From Gammaproteobacteria bacterium (GTDB lineage Bacteria > Pseudomonadota > Gammaproteobacteria > Eutrophobiales > Eutrophobiaceae): 56,132 nt of DNA. Positions 45,764 to 56,073 of this stretch are shown here, piece by piece. The notes beneath the pieces are model-generated. The model made no database searches and was not told where the DNA came from. It saw nothing but the letters and a program-made list of their open reading frames with translations. Position 1 is the stretch's first letter, and every line of letters begins with the position of its first letter. Made by a program: the position numbers and the translations under genes. The stretch spans positions 1-56,132 of the forward strand of contig JANQJZ010000040.1 of the NCBI GenBank assembly GCA_028281365.1. The letters run 5' to 3'.

Positions 45764-45862
45764 ATGATATTCGGCCTTATGTTTTCTACAGTGCTAACAC
45801 TAATTATCGTGCCAACATTGTATGTTACCTTCGTAGAAAAATTTAATATGAAGGCGGATTAA
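45764..45862 (+). pseudogene. C-terminal remnant of a second RND permease gene
   Basis: These 33 codons translate to MIFGLM, FSTVLTLIIVPTLYV, TFVEKFNMKAD and a stop. They match the last 35 codons of the pump ending at 43609 (GMIFGLLFSTV, LTLIIIPTLYVLFVEKLG) in register. The DNA differs at roughly a third of positions, so it is not a fresh copy. No upstream part of the gene remains. It is best read as the tail of another RND pump whose body was lost when the intervening tetR/hydrolase/DUF1348 block came to lie here. Confidence 0.8.
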
Positions 45863-45865
45863 TAA

Positions 45866-47683
45866 TCAGACTACTTTCCTTGATGCACTTTTTCTTTCAT
45901 GTTCTTTTAGATATTTTTTACGAAGACGAATCGAGTTTGGCGTAACCTCAACCAGTTCATCATCATCAATAAACTCAAGCGCCTGTTCCAGACTCATATT
46001 AACAGGGGGTGTTAATATAATATTCTCATCAGAACCCGCTGCGCGAATATTAGTCAACTGCTTTGCCTTAAGTGGATTCACTGTAAGATCATTATCACGC
46101 GAATGAATACCGATAACCATGCCTTCATAGACATCTTCACCATGACCGATAAATAACTTGCCCCGTTCCTGTAAATTAAATAGTGCATATCCCAGCGCTT
46201 TACCCTGTCCATTCGCTATTAACACGCCATTAATACGTTGACCGATACTGACCGGAATATATGGACCGTAATGATCAAATACGTTATACATTAATCCTGT
46301 TCCTGACGTTAAGGTCAGAAATTCAGTGCGAAAACCGATCAAGCCTCTTGCCGGGATTATATAGTCCATGCGTACCCTACCCTTACCATCAGGTTGCATG
46401 TTTTTAAGTTCTGCACGGCGCTCACCGAGTTGTTCCATCACAGCACCCTGATGATCAACTTCGATATCTACTGTCAATTGCTCATAAGGTTCTTCTTTAT
46501 GATCACCCAGATCATGGACAATAACCTGTGGTCGACCAACGGCAAGTTCATAACCTTCTCGACGCATGTTTTCGATCAATACAGATAGATGTAATTCACC
46601 GCGACCGGATACCCGGTATTTGTCTGCGTCTTCAGTTGTTTCAACTCTCAATGCAACATTATGTTTTAATTCCTGTTGTAAACGATCCCATATGTTGCGA
46701 CTGGTGACATACTTTCCTTCTTTACCTGCGAATGGAGATGTATTCGGTTGAAAGGTCATACTAATAGTGGGTTCATCAACTGTTAAAGCAGGCAATGCTT
46801 TAACATTATCCGGATCACAAATTGTATCCGAGATATTCAATGGATCGAGTCCGGTTATAGCGACAATATCTCCGGCCGAAGCAGTATCGACTTCAATACG
46901 ATCCAGTCCAAGAAAACTGTACACCTGGGATATTTTTCCTTTACGTGTATCACCTTTTCGATCAATCAGGCTGACTGGCATATTAGTTTTTACCGTTCCT
47001 TGTTTAATACGCCCTATCCCGATAACGCCAACATAACTATTGTAATCCAGTGTTGATACCTGCATCTGTAACGGACCTGATTGATCAACGTCCGGTGCCG
47101 ATACACATTTAATGATTGTTTCAAATAAAGGTGTCATGTCACCTTCACAAATATCATCTTTTAATCCGGCATAGCCGCCAATTGCAGAAGCGTAAACAAC
47201 CGGAAAATCCAGTTGCTCATCAGATGCACCCAATTTATCGAACAAGTCAAAAGTTTGATCCAATACCCAATGCGGACGGGCACCATCTCGATCAATCTTG
47301 TTAATTACAACAATGGGTTTAAATCCCATAGCAAATGCTTTTTGTGTGACAAAACGTGTTTGCGGCATGGGACCTTCAACGGCATCAACCAGTAACAAGA
47401 CTGAATCAACCATAGACAGGACGCGTTCCACCTCACCACCGAAGTCAGCATGACCCGGCGTATCTACAATATTTATTCTGTAGTCTTTCCAGCGAATAGC
47501 CGTATTCTTCGACAGGATTGTAATACCGCGTTCCTTTTCAAGATCATTGGAATCCATGATCCGCTCGGCAGGTGTTGAGCGTAAATCGAGTGTCCCGGAT
47601 TGTTGCAATAACTTGTCAACCAGCGTGGTCTTACCGTGATCGACATGGGCAATAATTGCGATATTTCGTAGTTTTTCGGTCAC
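45866..47683 (-). CDS. typA: Ribosome-associated GTPase BipA/TypA
   Basis: BipA is a translational GTPase that helps ribosome assembly and stress adaptation. The 605-residue protein has G1 [15 protein letters not shown] (about 12-26), [13 protein letters not shown] (about 52-64), [14 protein letters not shown] and [10 protein letters not shown]. The C-terminal BipA-specific domain has [20 protein letters not shown] and the family ending [14 protein letters not shown]. Length is normal. It is convergent with the RND remnant, 3 bases apart. Confidence 0.97.
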   Translation of the reverse strand: MTEKLRNIAIIAHVDHGKTTLVDKLLQQSGTLDLRSTPAERIMDSNDLEKERGITILSKNTAIRWKDYRINIVDTPGHADFGGEVERVLSMVDSVLLLVDAVEGPMPQTRFVTQKAFAMGFKPIVVINKIDRDGARPHWVLDQTFDLFDKLGASDEQLDFPVVYASAIGGYAGLKDDICEGDMTPLFETIIKCVSAPDVDQSGPLQMQVSTLDYNSYVGVIGIGRIKQGTVKTNMPVSLIDRKGDTRKGKISQVYSFLGLDRIEVDTASAGDIVAITGLDPLNISDTICDPDNVKALPALTVDEPTISMTFQPNTSPFAGKEGKYVTSRNIWDRLQQELKHNVALRVETTEDADKYRVSGRGELHLSVLIENMRREGYELAVGRPQVIVHDLGDHKEEPYEQLTVDIEVDHQGAVMEQLGERRAELKNMQPDGKGRVRMDYIIPARGLIGFRTEFLTLTSGTGLMYNVFDHYGPYIPVSIGQRINGVLIANGQGKALGYALFNLQERGKLFIGHGEDVYEGMVIGIHSRDNDLTVNPLKAKQLTNIRAAGSDENIILTPPVNMSLEQALEFIDDDELVEVTPNSIRLRKKYLKEHERKSASRKVV

Positions 47684-47851
47684 TTTATCCAGATGCCTTG
47701 ATTCAAAAGGCGGGCATTATACAGAGGGATAGAAAATGTGGATAGATTCCAAAAAATTATTTTGCAACTGGCAACCAGTTTATTTCAACTACGATCACTT
47801 CATCCACGATGACTTGTTTTAGTTTTCGGGGAAGTAATATTAATATTCCGA

Positions 47852-49324
47852 TTAATTAAGATACTTATTTAATAGTAAATTGACCGAATAACGAACGCCA
47901 AAACCGATTGTATCCGTCGGGATATGTGCCAAGCCCCCCTTCTTATTACTGCTGGATAAATCCATATGTACCCAGGGGACGTCATTCTTAACAAAACGTT
48001 GTAAAAATCTGGAAGCAAGAATATGGTCAACGCCGCTTTCCTGTGAACATTGTTTTACATCAGCAATATCACTTTTGATCATGTCATCATAATCTTTATC
48101 TAACGGAAACGGCCAGACACGCTCACCGGAATCTTCGCCTGCTTTTATCAAGGCAGTATGCCAATCCTTGCGATTGGTAAATACACCGCTATAAGATGTT
48201 CCGATTGAATACATACAGGCACCCGTTAAAGTCGCAAAATCCATAATCAACGATGGTTTTTCTTTTGAGGCCAACGCCAGGGTATCCGATAACACCATAC
48301 GCCCTTCAGCATCAGTATGGACAACCTCAATGGTTGTGCCATCTGAAGCGGTAATCACATCATTCGGCTTATAAGCCCTGGAACCAATATGATTCATCGC
48401 CAAGGCCATCCAGCATTCAACTGGACGATTAAAGTTTATTTTTGTTAATGCCAATAATGTTCCTAATGCAACTGCACTACCCTGCATGTCTTCATGCATA
48501 CCAAACATATAGTTTGCCGGTTTCAGGTTTGTACCACCGGTGTCATAACAAATACCTTTACCAACCAGAAAAACTTTTTTACCGGTTGTTTTTGCTTTGG
48601 GCGTATAACGTAATCGTACAATCCCTGCATCCGCCTTCGGACTTCCCTGGGAAACGGCAAGAAATGCACCGGCCTTTTTCTTTTTTAATGTACCCTCATC
48701 ATAAAATTCAAGTTTCCATTTGTTTTCACGGGCAATGGCTTTGACTTCTTTAAGATATTCCGTTGGCGTGAGTTTATTCGGCGGTAACATGCTTAAACTT
48801 CGTGTTAAGGCGTTACCTTCTGCAATTGCAAAACTTTGTTTAAAACCATGACGTGCGTGAATACCATATAAGGATAATTTTGTTAAACGGGACGGTTTTT
48901 GTTTTTTACTCTTGAACTGCGGCATCGTTGCTGCTGCAGCAAGTACTGCAGAGATTAATGCTTCGGCAACTCGTTCAGCCTCTTTATCACTAAAACCGGA
49001 AACTACTATACCAATATGTGAAGGATTACCGGATGAGTGTGTTGCGACGAGTTTTCTAGCCAGGGTTAATAAATCGAAACTACTGATTGTGGATTCAATT
49101 GCAGCATATGCAACGTGGCTTAAATTCTGATTTGGTAAATCAAGCACAACGGCATCCCTATCTGCATCTTTTAGGTTGAGTTGTTTTCGACGATTTAATA
49201 ATTGATCCTGGTAGGGAAATGTTCCTTTCTTCATTGGATGAGAAAAGACCATCAACCAGTTACTGATAGCATCAATATTCTGTTGTGTAGGTAGCGTGCT
49301 TTTTTGTTGTAGTTTAATACTCAT
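47852..49324 (-). CDS. M17 leucyl aminopeptidase family protein
   Basis: M17 enzymes remove N-terminal residues with two metal ions in a hexamer. The 490-residue protein has the metal/catalytic motifs VGKGICYDTGGTNLKP (lysine and aspartate), MHEDMQGSAVALG and the signature VHTDAEGRMVLSDTLALAS, where the usual asparagine of NTDAEGR is histidine. The arginine and the D and E ligands are kept. The N-terminal domain is shorter and different from E. coli PepA, so the gene is closer to PepB-like or uncharacterised M17 members. Confidence 0.92.
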   Translation of the reverse strand: MSIKLQQKSTLPTQQNIDAISNWLMVFSHPMKKGTFPYQDQLLNRRKQLNLKDADRDAVVLDLPNQNLSHVAYAAIESTISSFDLLTLARKLVATHSSGNPSHIGIVVSGFSDKEAERVAEALISAVLAAAATMPQFKSKKQKPSRLTKLSLYGIHARHGFKQSFAIAEGNALTRSLSMLPPNKLTPTEYLKEVKAIARENKWKLEFYDEGTLKKKKAGAFLAVSQGSPKADAGIVRLRYTPKAKTTGKKVFLVGKGICYDTGGTNLKPANYMFGMHEDMQGSAVALGTLLALTKINFNRPVECWMALAMNHIGSRAYKPNDVITASDGTTIEVVHTDAEGRMVLSDTLALASKEKPSLIMDFATLTGACMYSIGTSYSGVFTNRKDWHTALIKAGEDSGERVWPFPLDKDYDDMIKSDIADVKQCSQESGVDHILASRFLQRFVKNDVPWVHMDLSSSNKKGGLAHIPTDTIGFGVRYSVNLLLNKYLN

Positions 49325-49529
49325 ATTCCTTCTTTTTCCTTACAATCAATTGATTTTATTACATTTTGGTATTTAAAATGTATGGCAACAAGTGCACCGT
49401 TAAAACGATACTTTTACATAAAAAAACCCTAAACTAGTATCAGGGTCAAATAATTAAAAGAATAATACCAGTTGTTTGCGTAACCGTGGTTTATTCTAAA
49501 AACAAAAGACAAAAGACGCTGTTTTTTTT

Positions 49530-52187
49530 ATGTCAGAACAAGAAAAAGATATAGATCCACAAGAAACACAGGAATGGCTGGAAGCGCTGGACTCCATGCT
49601 GGAATGCGAAGGCATTGAGCGCGGACATTTTATCCTGGAGCAACTGGTAGCCCGGGCAAGAAAATCAGGAGCATATCTACCCTATTCAGCAAATACGGCC
49701 TACTTAAATACCATTCCACCGTCACGTGAAGAAAAATCGCCGGGCAAGCCAGGTCTGGAATGGCGAATCCGTTCACTCATCCGCTGGAATGCGATGGCCA
49801 TGGTCGTCAAAGCCAATCGAATCAGTACTGAACTCGGCGGACATATCGCCAGTTTTGCATCATCGGCAACATTATATGACGTCGGTTTTAATCATTTCTT
49901 CCATGCCCCAAGTAAAGACCACGGTGGTGACCTGCTATATGTACAAGGTCATTCAGCACCCGGTATCTATGCGCGCGCGTTTATGACCGGGCGTATCACC
50001 GAAGAACAAATGATGAATTTCCGTCAGGAAGTGGATGGTAAAGGCTTATCTTCTTATCCGCATCCCTGGTTAATGCCGGATTACTGGCAGTTTCCAACAG
50101 TATCGATGGGACTGGGTCCATTAATGGCGATCTACCAGGCGCGTTTCATGCGTTATCTTGAAAACCGTGAATTGGTTAAAGATACAGGTCGTAAAGTCTG
50201 GGCCTTTATGGGTGACGGCGAGATGGATGAACCGGAATCACTTGGCGCGATTGGCCTCGCTGCAAGAGAAAAACTTGATAACCTGATCTTTGTCATCAAT
50301 TGTAACCTGCAACGGCTTGATGGACCGGTTCGTGGCAATAGCAAGATCATCCAGGAACTTGAAGGGACCTTTCGTGGTGCGGGTTGGAATGTCATCAAAG
50401 TCATATGGGGATCTTATTGGGATCCATTAATTGCTCGTGATACTTCCGGATTGTTATATCAACGCATGGAAGAATGTGTCGATGGTGAGTACCAGGTCTA
50501 TAAAGCAAAAGACGGTACCTATGTCCGTGAAAATTTCTTTGGTAAATATCCTGAACTAAAAGAAATGGTCGCCAATATGTCAGATGAAGACATCTGGCGC
50601 TTAAACCGCGGCGGACACGATCCACATAAAGTTTATGCCGCTTACGCTGCCGCTGTTAAACACAAGGACCAACCGACTGTCATTCTGGTTAAAACGGTTA
50701 AAGGTTACGGTATGGGTGAAGCGGGTGAAGGTCAAAACATAACCCATCAACAAAAGAAGATGGGGGAAGAAGCGCTCAAACAATTCCGGGATCGATTTAA
50801 TATCCCCATCTCCGATGAAGAGATTAACGATGCACCATTTTATAAACCGGCTGAAGATAGTGAAGAAATACAATACATAAAAGCACGTCGTGAAGAATTG
50901 GGTGGTTACTTTTTTGGTAACCGTATTCCCGCACCAAAGCTTGAAATTCCTGATATCAGTATTCACCAAAAATTACTGGAAGGAACTGGTGATCGTGAAA
51001 TATCAACAACCATGGCCTTTGTTCGTATCCTGAATGGCTTGTTAAAAGACAAAAAGATCGGCAAACATATTGTACCCATTGTCCCGGATGAGGCACGTAC
51101 ATTCGGCATGGAAGGTATGTTTCGACAATATGGTATTTACTCTGCGGTGGGTCAATTGTATGAACCCGTTGATTCTGATCAGGTCATGTACTACCGCGAA
51201 GATATAAAAGGTCAGATACTTGAAGAAGGGATTAACGAAGCCGGCGGTTATTCTTCCTGGATTGCGGCTGCCACTTCATGGCGTAATCATGCGATACAAA
51301 TGATCCCGTTCTTTATTTATTACTCAATGTTTGGCTTTCAGCGTATTGGCGATCTGGCCTGGGCATCAGGTGATATGCGTTCGCGTGGTTTTCTACTAGG
51401 CGGAACAGCGGGCAGAACAACACTTGCAGGCGAAGGTTTACAACACCAGGATGGGCATGGCCATTTGTTTGCCTCATTTATACCTAACTGTGTTTCTTAT
51501 GACCCAACCTTCGCCTATGAGTTAGTCGTTATCATTCAGGATGGTATGCGTCGTATGTATCAAAATCATGAAGATATTTTTTATTACATCTCGGTGATGA
51601 ATGAAAACTATCAACATCCTGCTATGCCAGAGAATGTTGAAGAAGGCATTCTTAAAGGTATGTACCTGTTTAAAAAACCAACCAGAGGTAAGGCAAAAAT
51701 ACAACTACTCGGTTCAGGTACTATCTTACGGGAAGTAATTGCCGCCGCCGATCTATTGAAAGATGATTTTGGCATTACTTCAAATATCTGGAGTGTTACC
51801 AGTTTTAATGAATTACGTCGTGAAGGTTTAAATATACAACGCTGGAATATGTTACATCCAACGAGTAAAGCTAAAAAATCTTATATTGAAACCTTACTTG
51901 ATGGCCATAACACACCCGTTATTGCGGCGACTGATTACATGAAGACTTATGCTGATCAAATTCGTGAGTTTATACCGGGACATTATATTGTATTAGGCAC
52001 CGACGGTTTTGGTCGTAGTGATACACGCGCACAATTGCGTAAATTCTTTGAAGTAAATCGTTATTATGTCGTCGTTGCTGCACTCAAGGCCCTGGCGGAT
52101 GAAGGAACCATACCGAATAAAACAGTCAATGAAGCTATCAAAAAATATAACATTGATCCTGATAAACCAGATCCAACGACAATGTGA
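49530..52187 (+). CDS. aceE: Pyruvate dehydrogenase E1 component
   Basis: E1 decarboxylates pyruvate with thiamine diphosphate and passes the acetyl group to E2. The 885-residue homodimeric-type E1 has the ThDP motif FMGDGEMDEPESLGAIGLAA (about 228-247) ending in FVINCNLQRLDGP, the substrate-site GNSKIIQELEGTFRGAGWNV and the later YRQYGIYS region. Length is typical. The ATG has no good ribosome site, only a run of Ts before it. Its stop codon lies in a 7-base tandem repeat (52184-52250) that separates it from aceF. Confidence 0.97.
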   Translation: MSEQEKDIDPQETQEWLEALDSMLECEGIERGHFILEQLVARARKSGAYLPYSANTAYLNTIPPSREEKSPGKPGLEWRIRSLIRWNAMAMVVKANRISTELGGHIASFASSATLYDVGFNHFFHAPSKDHGGDLLYVQGHSAPGIYARAFMTGRITEEQMMNFRQEVDGKGLSSYPHPWLMPDYWQFPTVSMGLGPLMAIYQARFMRYLENRELVKDTGRKVWAFMGDGEMDEPESLGAIGLAAREKLDNLIFVINCNLQRLDGPVRGNSKIIQELEGTFRGAGWNVIKVIWGSYWDPLIARDTSGLLYQRMEECVDGEYQVYKAKDGTYVRENFFGKYPELKEMVANMSDEDIWRLNRGGHDPHKVYAAYAAAVKHKDQPTVILVKTVKGYGMGEAGEGQNITHQQKKMGEEALKQFRDRFNIPISDEEINDAPFYKPAEDSEEIQYIKARREELGGYFFGNRIPAPKLEIPDISIHQKLLEGTGDREISTTMAFVRILNGLLKDKKIGKHIVPIVPDEARTFGMEGMFRQYGIYSAVGQLYEPVDSDQVMYYREDIKGQILEEGINEAGGYSSWIAAATSWRNHAIQMIPFFIYYSMFGFQRIGDLAWASGDMRSRGFLLGGTAGRTTLAGEGLQHQDGHGHLFASFIPNCVSYDPTFAYELVVIIQDGMRRMYQNHEDIFYYISVMNENYQHPAMPENVEEGILKGMYLFKKPTRGKAKIQLLGSGTILREVIAAADLLKDDFGITSNIWSVTSFNELRREGLNIQRWNMLHPTSKAKKSYIETLLDGHNTPVIAATDYMKTYADQIREFIPGHYIVLGTDGFGRSDTRAQLRKFFEVNRYYVVVAALKALADEGTIPNKTVNEAIKKYNIDPDKPDPTTM

Positions 52188-52250
52188 AGAGTGAAAGGTG
52201 AAAGGTAAATTATAAAATGTTTTTCACGTTTCACATTTAACTTTTCACTG
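52184..52250. repeat. 7-base tandem and inverted repeat between aceE and aceF
   Basis: Three tandem 7-base units, GTGAAGA, GTGAAAG and GTGAAAG (52184-52204), start within the aceE stop codon. After an A/T-rich loop, related units in reverse orientation (CACGTTT, CACATTT, then CTTTTCAC) end at 52250. The element can fold into a long imperfect hairpin. Confidence 0.65.
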
Positions 52251-52283
52251 TTAGATAGTATTGCAAGACAGGAAATAATCATT

Positions 52284-53579
52284 TTGAGCAATGAAATAGA
52301 AATTAACTTACCCGACATAGGTGACTTCGATGCAGTCGAAGTGATCGAAATCGCGGTTAACGTTGGCGATACCATCGAAGCCGAAGATACCTTGCTGACA
52401 CTCGAAAGTGATAAGGCGACGATGGATATCCCCTCGCCCCAGGCCGGCGAGATAAAACAAATCAAAGTAAACGTTGGCGATAAGATATCGGAAGGCACAC
52501 CAATCGTTAGCTTATTGGCTACCGATGGCGCAGCTAGAAAACAGGAAGAACAAACAAAGCAAGCTGAACCAGCGCCTGTTAAGGAAGAAGCTGCACCAGT
52601 TGTAGAAAGCAAACCTGAACCGAGGCCTGCCCCCAAAACACCTGAAACCAGTCAACTTGTCGGACAGAGTGATTCAGCCAAGGCACATGCCAGTCCTTCT
52701 GTACGACGTTTCGCCCGTGAACTGGGCGTTGATTTGGGTTTGGTGTATGGAACAGGACCAAAAGGGCGCATCTTGAAAGAAGATGTTAAATCATTTACTA
52801 AAAGTATTATGTCCGGTGAAAAACTTGCGAATAAAGGCGCATTTGCAACACCGGAAGTTCCGCCGGTTGATTTTTCCAGGTTTGGTGAGATAGAACAAAA
52901 ACCGTTAAGCCGCTTAAAACGGCTTGGTGGACAAGCACTGCATCGAAGCTGGATAACGGTACCCCTTGTTACGCAGTTTGATGAAGCGGATATCACAGAG
53001 CTCGAAGCGTTTCGAAAATCAAAACTGGATAATGCCAAAGCCGAAGGCGTTAAACTGACTTTAGTTACCTTTTTGGTTAAAGCCGCTGTTGTGGCCTTAC
53101 AAAAATTTCCTGAATTTAATTCTTCTATTGAACCGAGTGGTGATAATCTAATTATTAAAAAGTATTACCACATCGGTGTTGCTGTGAATACCGATGATGG
53201 TTTAGTCGTACCTGTTGTTAAGGATGTTGATAAAAAGGGATTGTTTGATATTGCCCGCGAGATTACTGAACTAAGTAACAAGGCACGGGAAGGAAACATT
53301 GCGCCGAAAGATCTACAAGGAGGTTGTTTCACAATCTCAAGCCTGGGCGGTATCGGCGGTTTACACTTTACGCCGATCGTTAATACACCCGAAGTAGCTA
53401 TTCTTGGTGTTTCGCGTGCTGCAATGAAACCTGTTTATGAAAATGGTGAATTTGTTCCTCGATTAATAATGCCGTTTGCCTTGTCTTATGATCATCGTGT
53501 TATCGATGGTGTTGCCGGGGCACAGTTTACTCAATTTTTAAGTACGATCTTGACAGATATAAGGCACATTCTTCTCTAA
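52284..53579 (+). CDS. aceF: Dihydrolipoamide acetyltransferase (E2)
   Basis: E2 is the core of the complex and moves the acetyl group to CoA. The 431-residue protein has one lipoyl domain (lipoylated K44 in [10 protein letters not shown]), a P/E/A-rich linker, the E1/E3-binding domain ([14 protein letters not shown] to [11 protein letters not shown], about 132-170) and the catalytic domain with [10 protein letters not shown] (about 400). E. coli E2 has three lipoyl domains; here there is only one, the other being on E3. The start appears to be TTG at 52284 with AGGAAA upstream; no in-frame ATG gives the full lipoyl domain. Confidence 0.95.
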   Translation: MSNEIEINLPDIGDFDAVEVIEIAVNVGDTIEAEDTLLTLESDKATMDIPSPQAGEIKQIKVNVGDKISEGTPIVSLLATDGAARKQEEQTKQAEPAPVKEEAAPVVESKPEPRPAPKTPETSQLVGQSDSAKAHASPSVRRFARELGVDLGLVYGTGPKGRILKEDVKSFTKSIMSGEKLANKGAFATPEVPPVDFSRFGEIEQKPLSRLKRLGGQALHRSWITVPLVTQFDEADITELEAFRKSKLDNAKAEGVKLTLVTFLVKAAVVALQKFPEFNSSIEPSGDNLIIKKYYHIGVAVNTDDGLVVPVVKDVDKKGLFDIAREITELSNKAREGNIAPKDLQGGCFTISSLGGIGGLHFTPIVNTPEVAILGVSRAAMKPVYENGEFVPRLIMPFALSYDHRVIDGVAGAQFTQFLSTILTDIRHILL

Positions 53580-53598
53580 TAACGTTGGATAATAATAA

Positions 53599-55314
53599 TT
53601 GATCAAAGATATTAAAGTCCCTGATATTGGTGATTTCGATACGGTCGAAATTATTGAAATACTGGTCGCCGCCGGAGATAGTGTAGAAAAAGAACAATCT
53701 TTAATCACATTAGAAAGTGATAAGGCCACGATGGACATTCCCTCCCCTGAATCGGGAACTGTTAAAGAGATTTCAGTCAATATCGGCGATAAAGTTTCTC
53801 AGGACGACCTCATTCTTAAACTTGAAACAGAAACGACTTCAACGCAAACAGAAAACAAAAAAGAAGAAACGTCAAAACAAGAAGCCCCTGCTGTTAAAGC
53901 AGATAGTTCTAATAACGATGCTGAAGTCGTTGTATTAGGTGCCGGACCGGGTGGTTATACCGCGGCGTTTCGTGCTGCCGACTTGGGTTTAAAAACAATA
54001 TTGATTGAACGCTACCCTTCTTTAGGTGGTGTTTGTTTAAACGTCGGTTGTATCCCATCAAAGGCCTTACTGCATATTGGCAAAGTCATTTCTGAAGTCG
54101 AAGAATTAAAAAAACAGGGTATTGATCTTGGTTCAAAAAAACCGAGCTCAAAACCAGTCCGCCAGTGGACAGAATCGGTTGTTAATAAATTAACATCCGG
54201 CCTAAAGGCAATGGCCAAACAAAGAAAGGTCGAAGTCGTTAATGGCTACGGCAAATTTACCTCAGCAAATTCAATTGAAGTAGACGATAACGGCAAGACG
54301 AAAACAATTACATTTGATTCAGCGATTATTGCTGCCGGTTCTCAGGCAACCAAACTTCCGTTTATACCGGATGACCCACGCATAATGGATTCTACTGATG
54401 CCTTGTTGTTGGAAAAAATACCAAAGCGTATGTTGGTAATTGGCGGCGGCATTATTGGGCTAGAGATGGCAACTGTTTATGCCTCACTCGGTACAAAGAT
54501 AACCATTGTTGAAATGCTGGATTCATTAATTGCGGGTTGTGATAAAGATATCGTTCGACCTTTACATAAAAAAATAAAAGGTCTTTATGAAAACATTTAT
54601 TTAAAAACAGGGGTTACCTCCGTTAAAGCAATGAAAACCGCGCTTGAAGTCACCTTTGAAGGTAAAGATGCGCCGGAAAAAGACAAGTTTGACGCCATAT
54701 TAGTTGCCGTTGGGCGGCAACCTAATGGGAATAAGATCGGTGCAGACAAAGCCGATATTCATGTTGATGAACGTGGTTTTATTCCGGTCGATGATCAACA
54801 ACGTACCAATGTCGCCAACATCTTTGCGATCGGTGACATCGTTGGTCAACCGATGTTAGCGCACAAGGCTACCCATGAAGGGAAAGTTGCCGCAGAAGTC
54901 ATTGCCGGGCATAAAGTAGGGTTCGATAATCGTGTGATCCCTTCCGTTGCTTATACCGATCCGGAAATTGCCTGGGTCGGGTTATTGGAAACCGAAGCGA
55001 AAGAAAAAGGGATTGATTATGGTAAAGGTGTTTTCCCCTGGGCTGCAAGCGGTCGTTCATTGTCAATTGGACGTGATGAAGGGATGACTAAAATATTATT
55101 CGATAAAGAATCCAATCGTATTCTTGGTGCAGCGATAGTCGGACCTAATGCAGGCGATCTAATTGCAGAGTGTGCTTTGGCAATCGAAATGGGCGCAGAC
55201 GCTGCCGATATTGGATTAACGATTCACCCTCATCCAACATTATCTGAAACAGTTGCGATGGCAGCAGAAGCGTTTGAAGGTACGATTACTGACCTTTATA
55301 TCCCTAAAAAATAA
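53599..55314 (+). CDS. lpdA: Dihydrolipoamide dehydrogenase (E3) with N-terminal lipoyl domain
   Basis: E3 reoxidises dihydrolipoamide with FAD and NAD+. The 571-residue protein has a lipoyl domain (K42 in [10 protein letters not shown], 1-78), a K/E-rich linker (about 79-108) and then the E3 fold: FAD site [20 protein letters not shown], redox disulphide [16 protein letters not shown] site [20 protein letters not shown] and the active His-Glu segment [11 protein letters not shown]. This arrangement is known in Neisseria and several beta- and gammaproteobacteria. The start is TTG at 53599, 19 bases after aceF. Confidence 0.96.
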   Translation: MIKDIKVPDIGDFDTVEIIEILVAAGDSVEKEQSLITLESDKATMDIPSPESGTVKEISVNIGDKVSQDDLILKLETETTSTQTENKKEETSKQEAPAVKADSSNNDAEVVVLGAGPGGYTAAFRAADLGLKTILIERYPSLGGVCLNVGCIPSKALLHIGKVISEVEELKKQGIDLGSKKPSSKPVRQWTESVVNKLTSGLKAMAKQRKVEVVNGYGKFTSANSIEVDDNGKTKTITFDSAIIAAGSQATKLPFIPDDPRIMDSTDALLLEKIPKRMLVIGGGIIGLEMATVYASLGTKITIVEMLDSLIAGCDKDIVRPLHKKIKGLYENIYLKTGVTSVKAMKTALEVTFEGKDAPEKDKFDAILVAVGRQPNGNKIGADKADIHVDERGFIPVDDQQRTNVANIFAIGDIVGQPMLAHKATHEGKVAAEVIAGHKVGFDNRVIPSVAYTDPEIAWVGLLETEAKEKGIDYGKGVFPWAASGRSLSIGRDEGMTKILFDKESNRILGAAIVGPNAGDLIAECALAIEMGADAADIGLTIHPHPTLSETVAMAAEAFEGTITDLYIPKK

Positions 55315-55352
55315 CGATTAAACTCAGCTGCGCGTCACTTTGGAGTGATTGG

Positions 55353-55613
55353 TTATGCTGCGTTCTCATGCTTGATGTCCCATCCAGGAAAAACCAGTAC
55401 AGCAGGGTGACACTTAAGTACACGGGCAAGCTGCTTGGCGCGTTCCACGCCAAGATTCACACGATCATTTTCAATAGCAGAGATTGTAGACTGTGGAATG
55501 CCTGTTTCTTTTGCCAATTCATTCTGGCTCATCTCTTGCAATTCGCGAATGATGCGGACAGACTGACCCACAGAAACATTAACCTGTTTTTTCGCAATTC
55601 TGTAATTTTTCAT
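55353..55613 (-). CDS. Xre-type HTH antitoxin
   Basis: The ATG at 55613, one base after the toxin stop, gives 86 residues; GGAAGAA in the toxin's last codons is its ribosome site. A Cro/C1 helix-turn-helix lies at about 24-54 (MSQNELAKETGIPQSTISAI), then RAKQLARVLKCHPAVLVFPG. It should neutralise the upstream toxin and repress the pair. Toxin-first order is typical of HigBA-like systems. It is convergent with lpdA, 38 bases away. Confidence 0.88.
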   Translation of the reverse strand: MKNYRIAKKQVNVSVGQSVRIIRELQEMSQNELAKETGIPQSTISAIENDRVNLGVERAKQLARVLKCHPAVLVFPGWDIKHENAA

Positions 55614-55614
55614 A

Positions 55615-55896
55615 TCATTTCTTCCGGTAATCATGGGCGGTAATATTTACGACTTGTACGAGTATTTGATCTCGCACAATTTTGTATATGACCCGATATT
55701 TCGAACCAAGTCGCGATGATCGGCAGCCTTTCCATTCTCCACGAAGCGCTTCATCATGAAATCCTTTGATTAAACGTAAGCCCTGAGGCCCAGAAACAGC
55801 GACAATATCTTTCCATTTCTCATATCGTTTCAGTATGTCCTCAGGCACCGAGTTTAGTTGCCGGGCAACGCGACGGTGTTCATAGATGAACCACAT
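55615..55896 (-). CDS. RelE/HigB-type toxin
   Basis: The 93-residue protein matches RelE/ParE-superfamily mRNA interferases: RVARQLNSVPEDILKRYEKW at the start, SGPQGLRLIKGFHDEAL, RGEWKGCRSSRLGSKYRVIY and the end VVNITAHDYRKK. Basic residues of the core strand and the terminal ITAHDY typical of the family are present. The first 58 bases are repeated in mirror image at 56074-56132. The palindrome at 55895-55910 overlaps the start codon and is probably the autorepression site. Confidence 0.9.
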   Translation of the reverse strand: MWFIYEHRRVARQLNSVPEDILKRYEKWKDIVAVSGPQGLRLIKGFHDEALRGEWKGCRSSRLGSKYRVIYKIVRDQILVQVVNITAHDYRKK

Positions 55897-55910
55897 ACTA
55901 TATATAGTAT
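55895..55910. promoter_or_regulatory. Toxin-antitoxin operator palindrome
   Basis: ATACTATATATAGTAT is a perfect 16-base palindrome overlapping the toxin start codon and followed by more A/T alternation. This is a usual place and form for an operator bound by the HTH antitoxin. A mirrored copy precedes the second toxin start. Confidence 0.6.
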
Positions 55911-55940
55911 ATATACCATTTTCAGTATGTCAAACAAGTA

Positions 55941-56029
55941 GCATAACGCCTGCCTTGCAGCCGACCCACTTTCCGCTACTTCCCTTCGGTCATCCGCTCC
56001 AAACAGTCGGCTGAAGGCAGGCGTTATGC
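55941..56029. other. attC-like (integron recombination) site
   Basis: The 89-base element begins GCATAACGCCTGCC and ends GGCAGGCGTTATGC. Inner arms CAGCCGAC and GTCGGCTG lie around a 40-base asymmetrical loop. One arm has an extra G (CCTTGCAGCC against CCTTCAGCC), like the unpaired base of attC sites. The AAC...GTT ends fit the R''/R' boxes. The spacing fits attC, but the unpaired base is not on the strand expected for a canonical site and no integrase is present. A plain stem-loop is the alternative. Confidence 0.6.
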
Positions 56030-56073
56030 TACTTGTTTGTCATACTGAAAATGGTATATATACTATATATAGT

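Noticed and set aside
49420-49446. Terminator-like hairpin upstream of aceE (ACCCT...AGGGT)
   Set aside because: The stem is only five pairs with an 11-base loop and would point upstream of the aminopeptidase gene on the reverse strand, where no transcript is known to end.
52064-53038. Long reverse frames opposite aceE end and aceF
   Set aside because: They are shadows of aceF; the forward frame has lipoyl, binding and catalytic domains in order.
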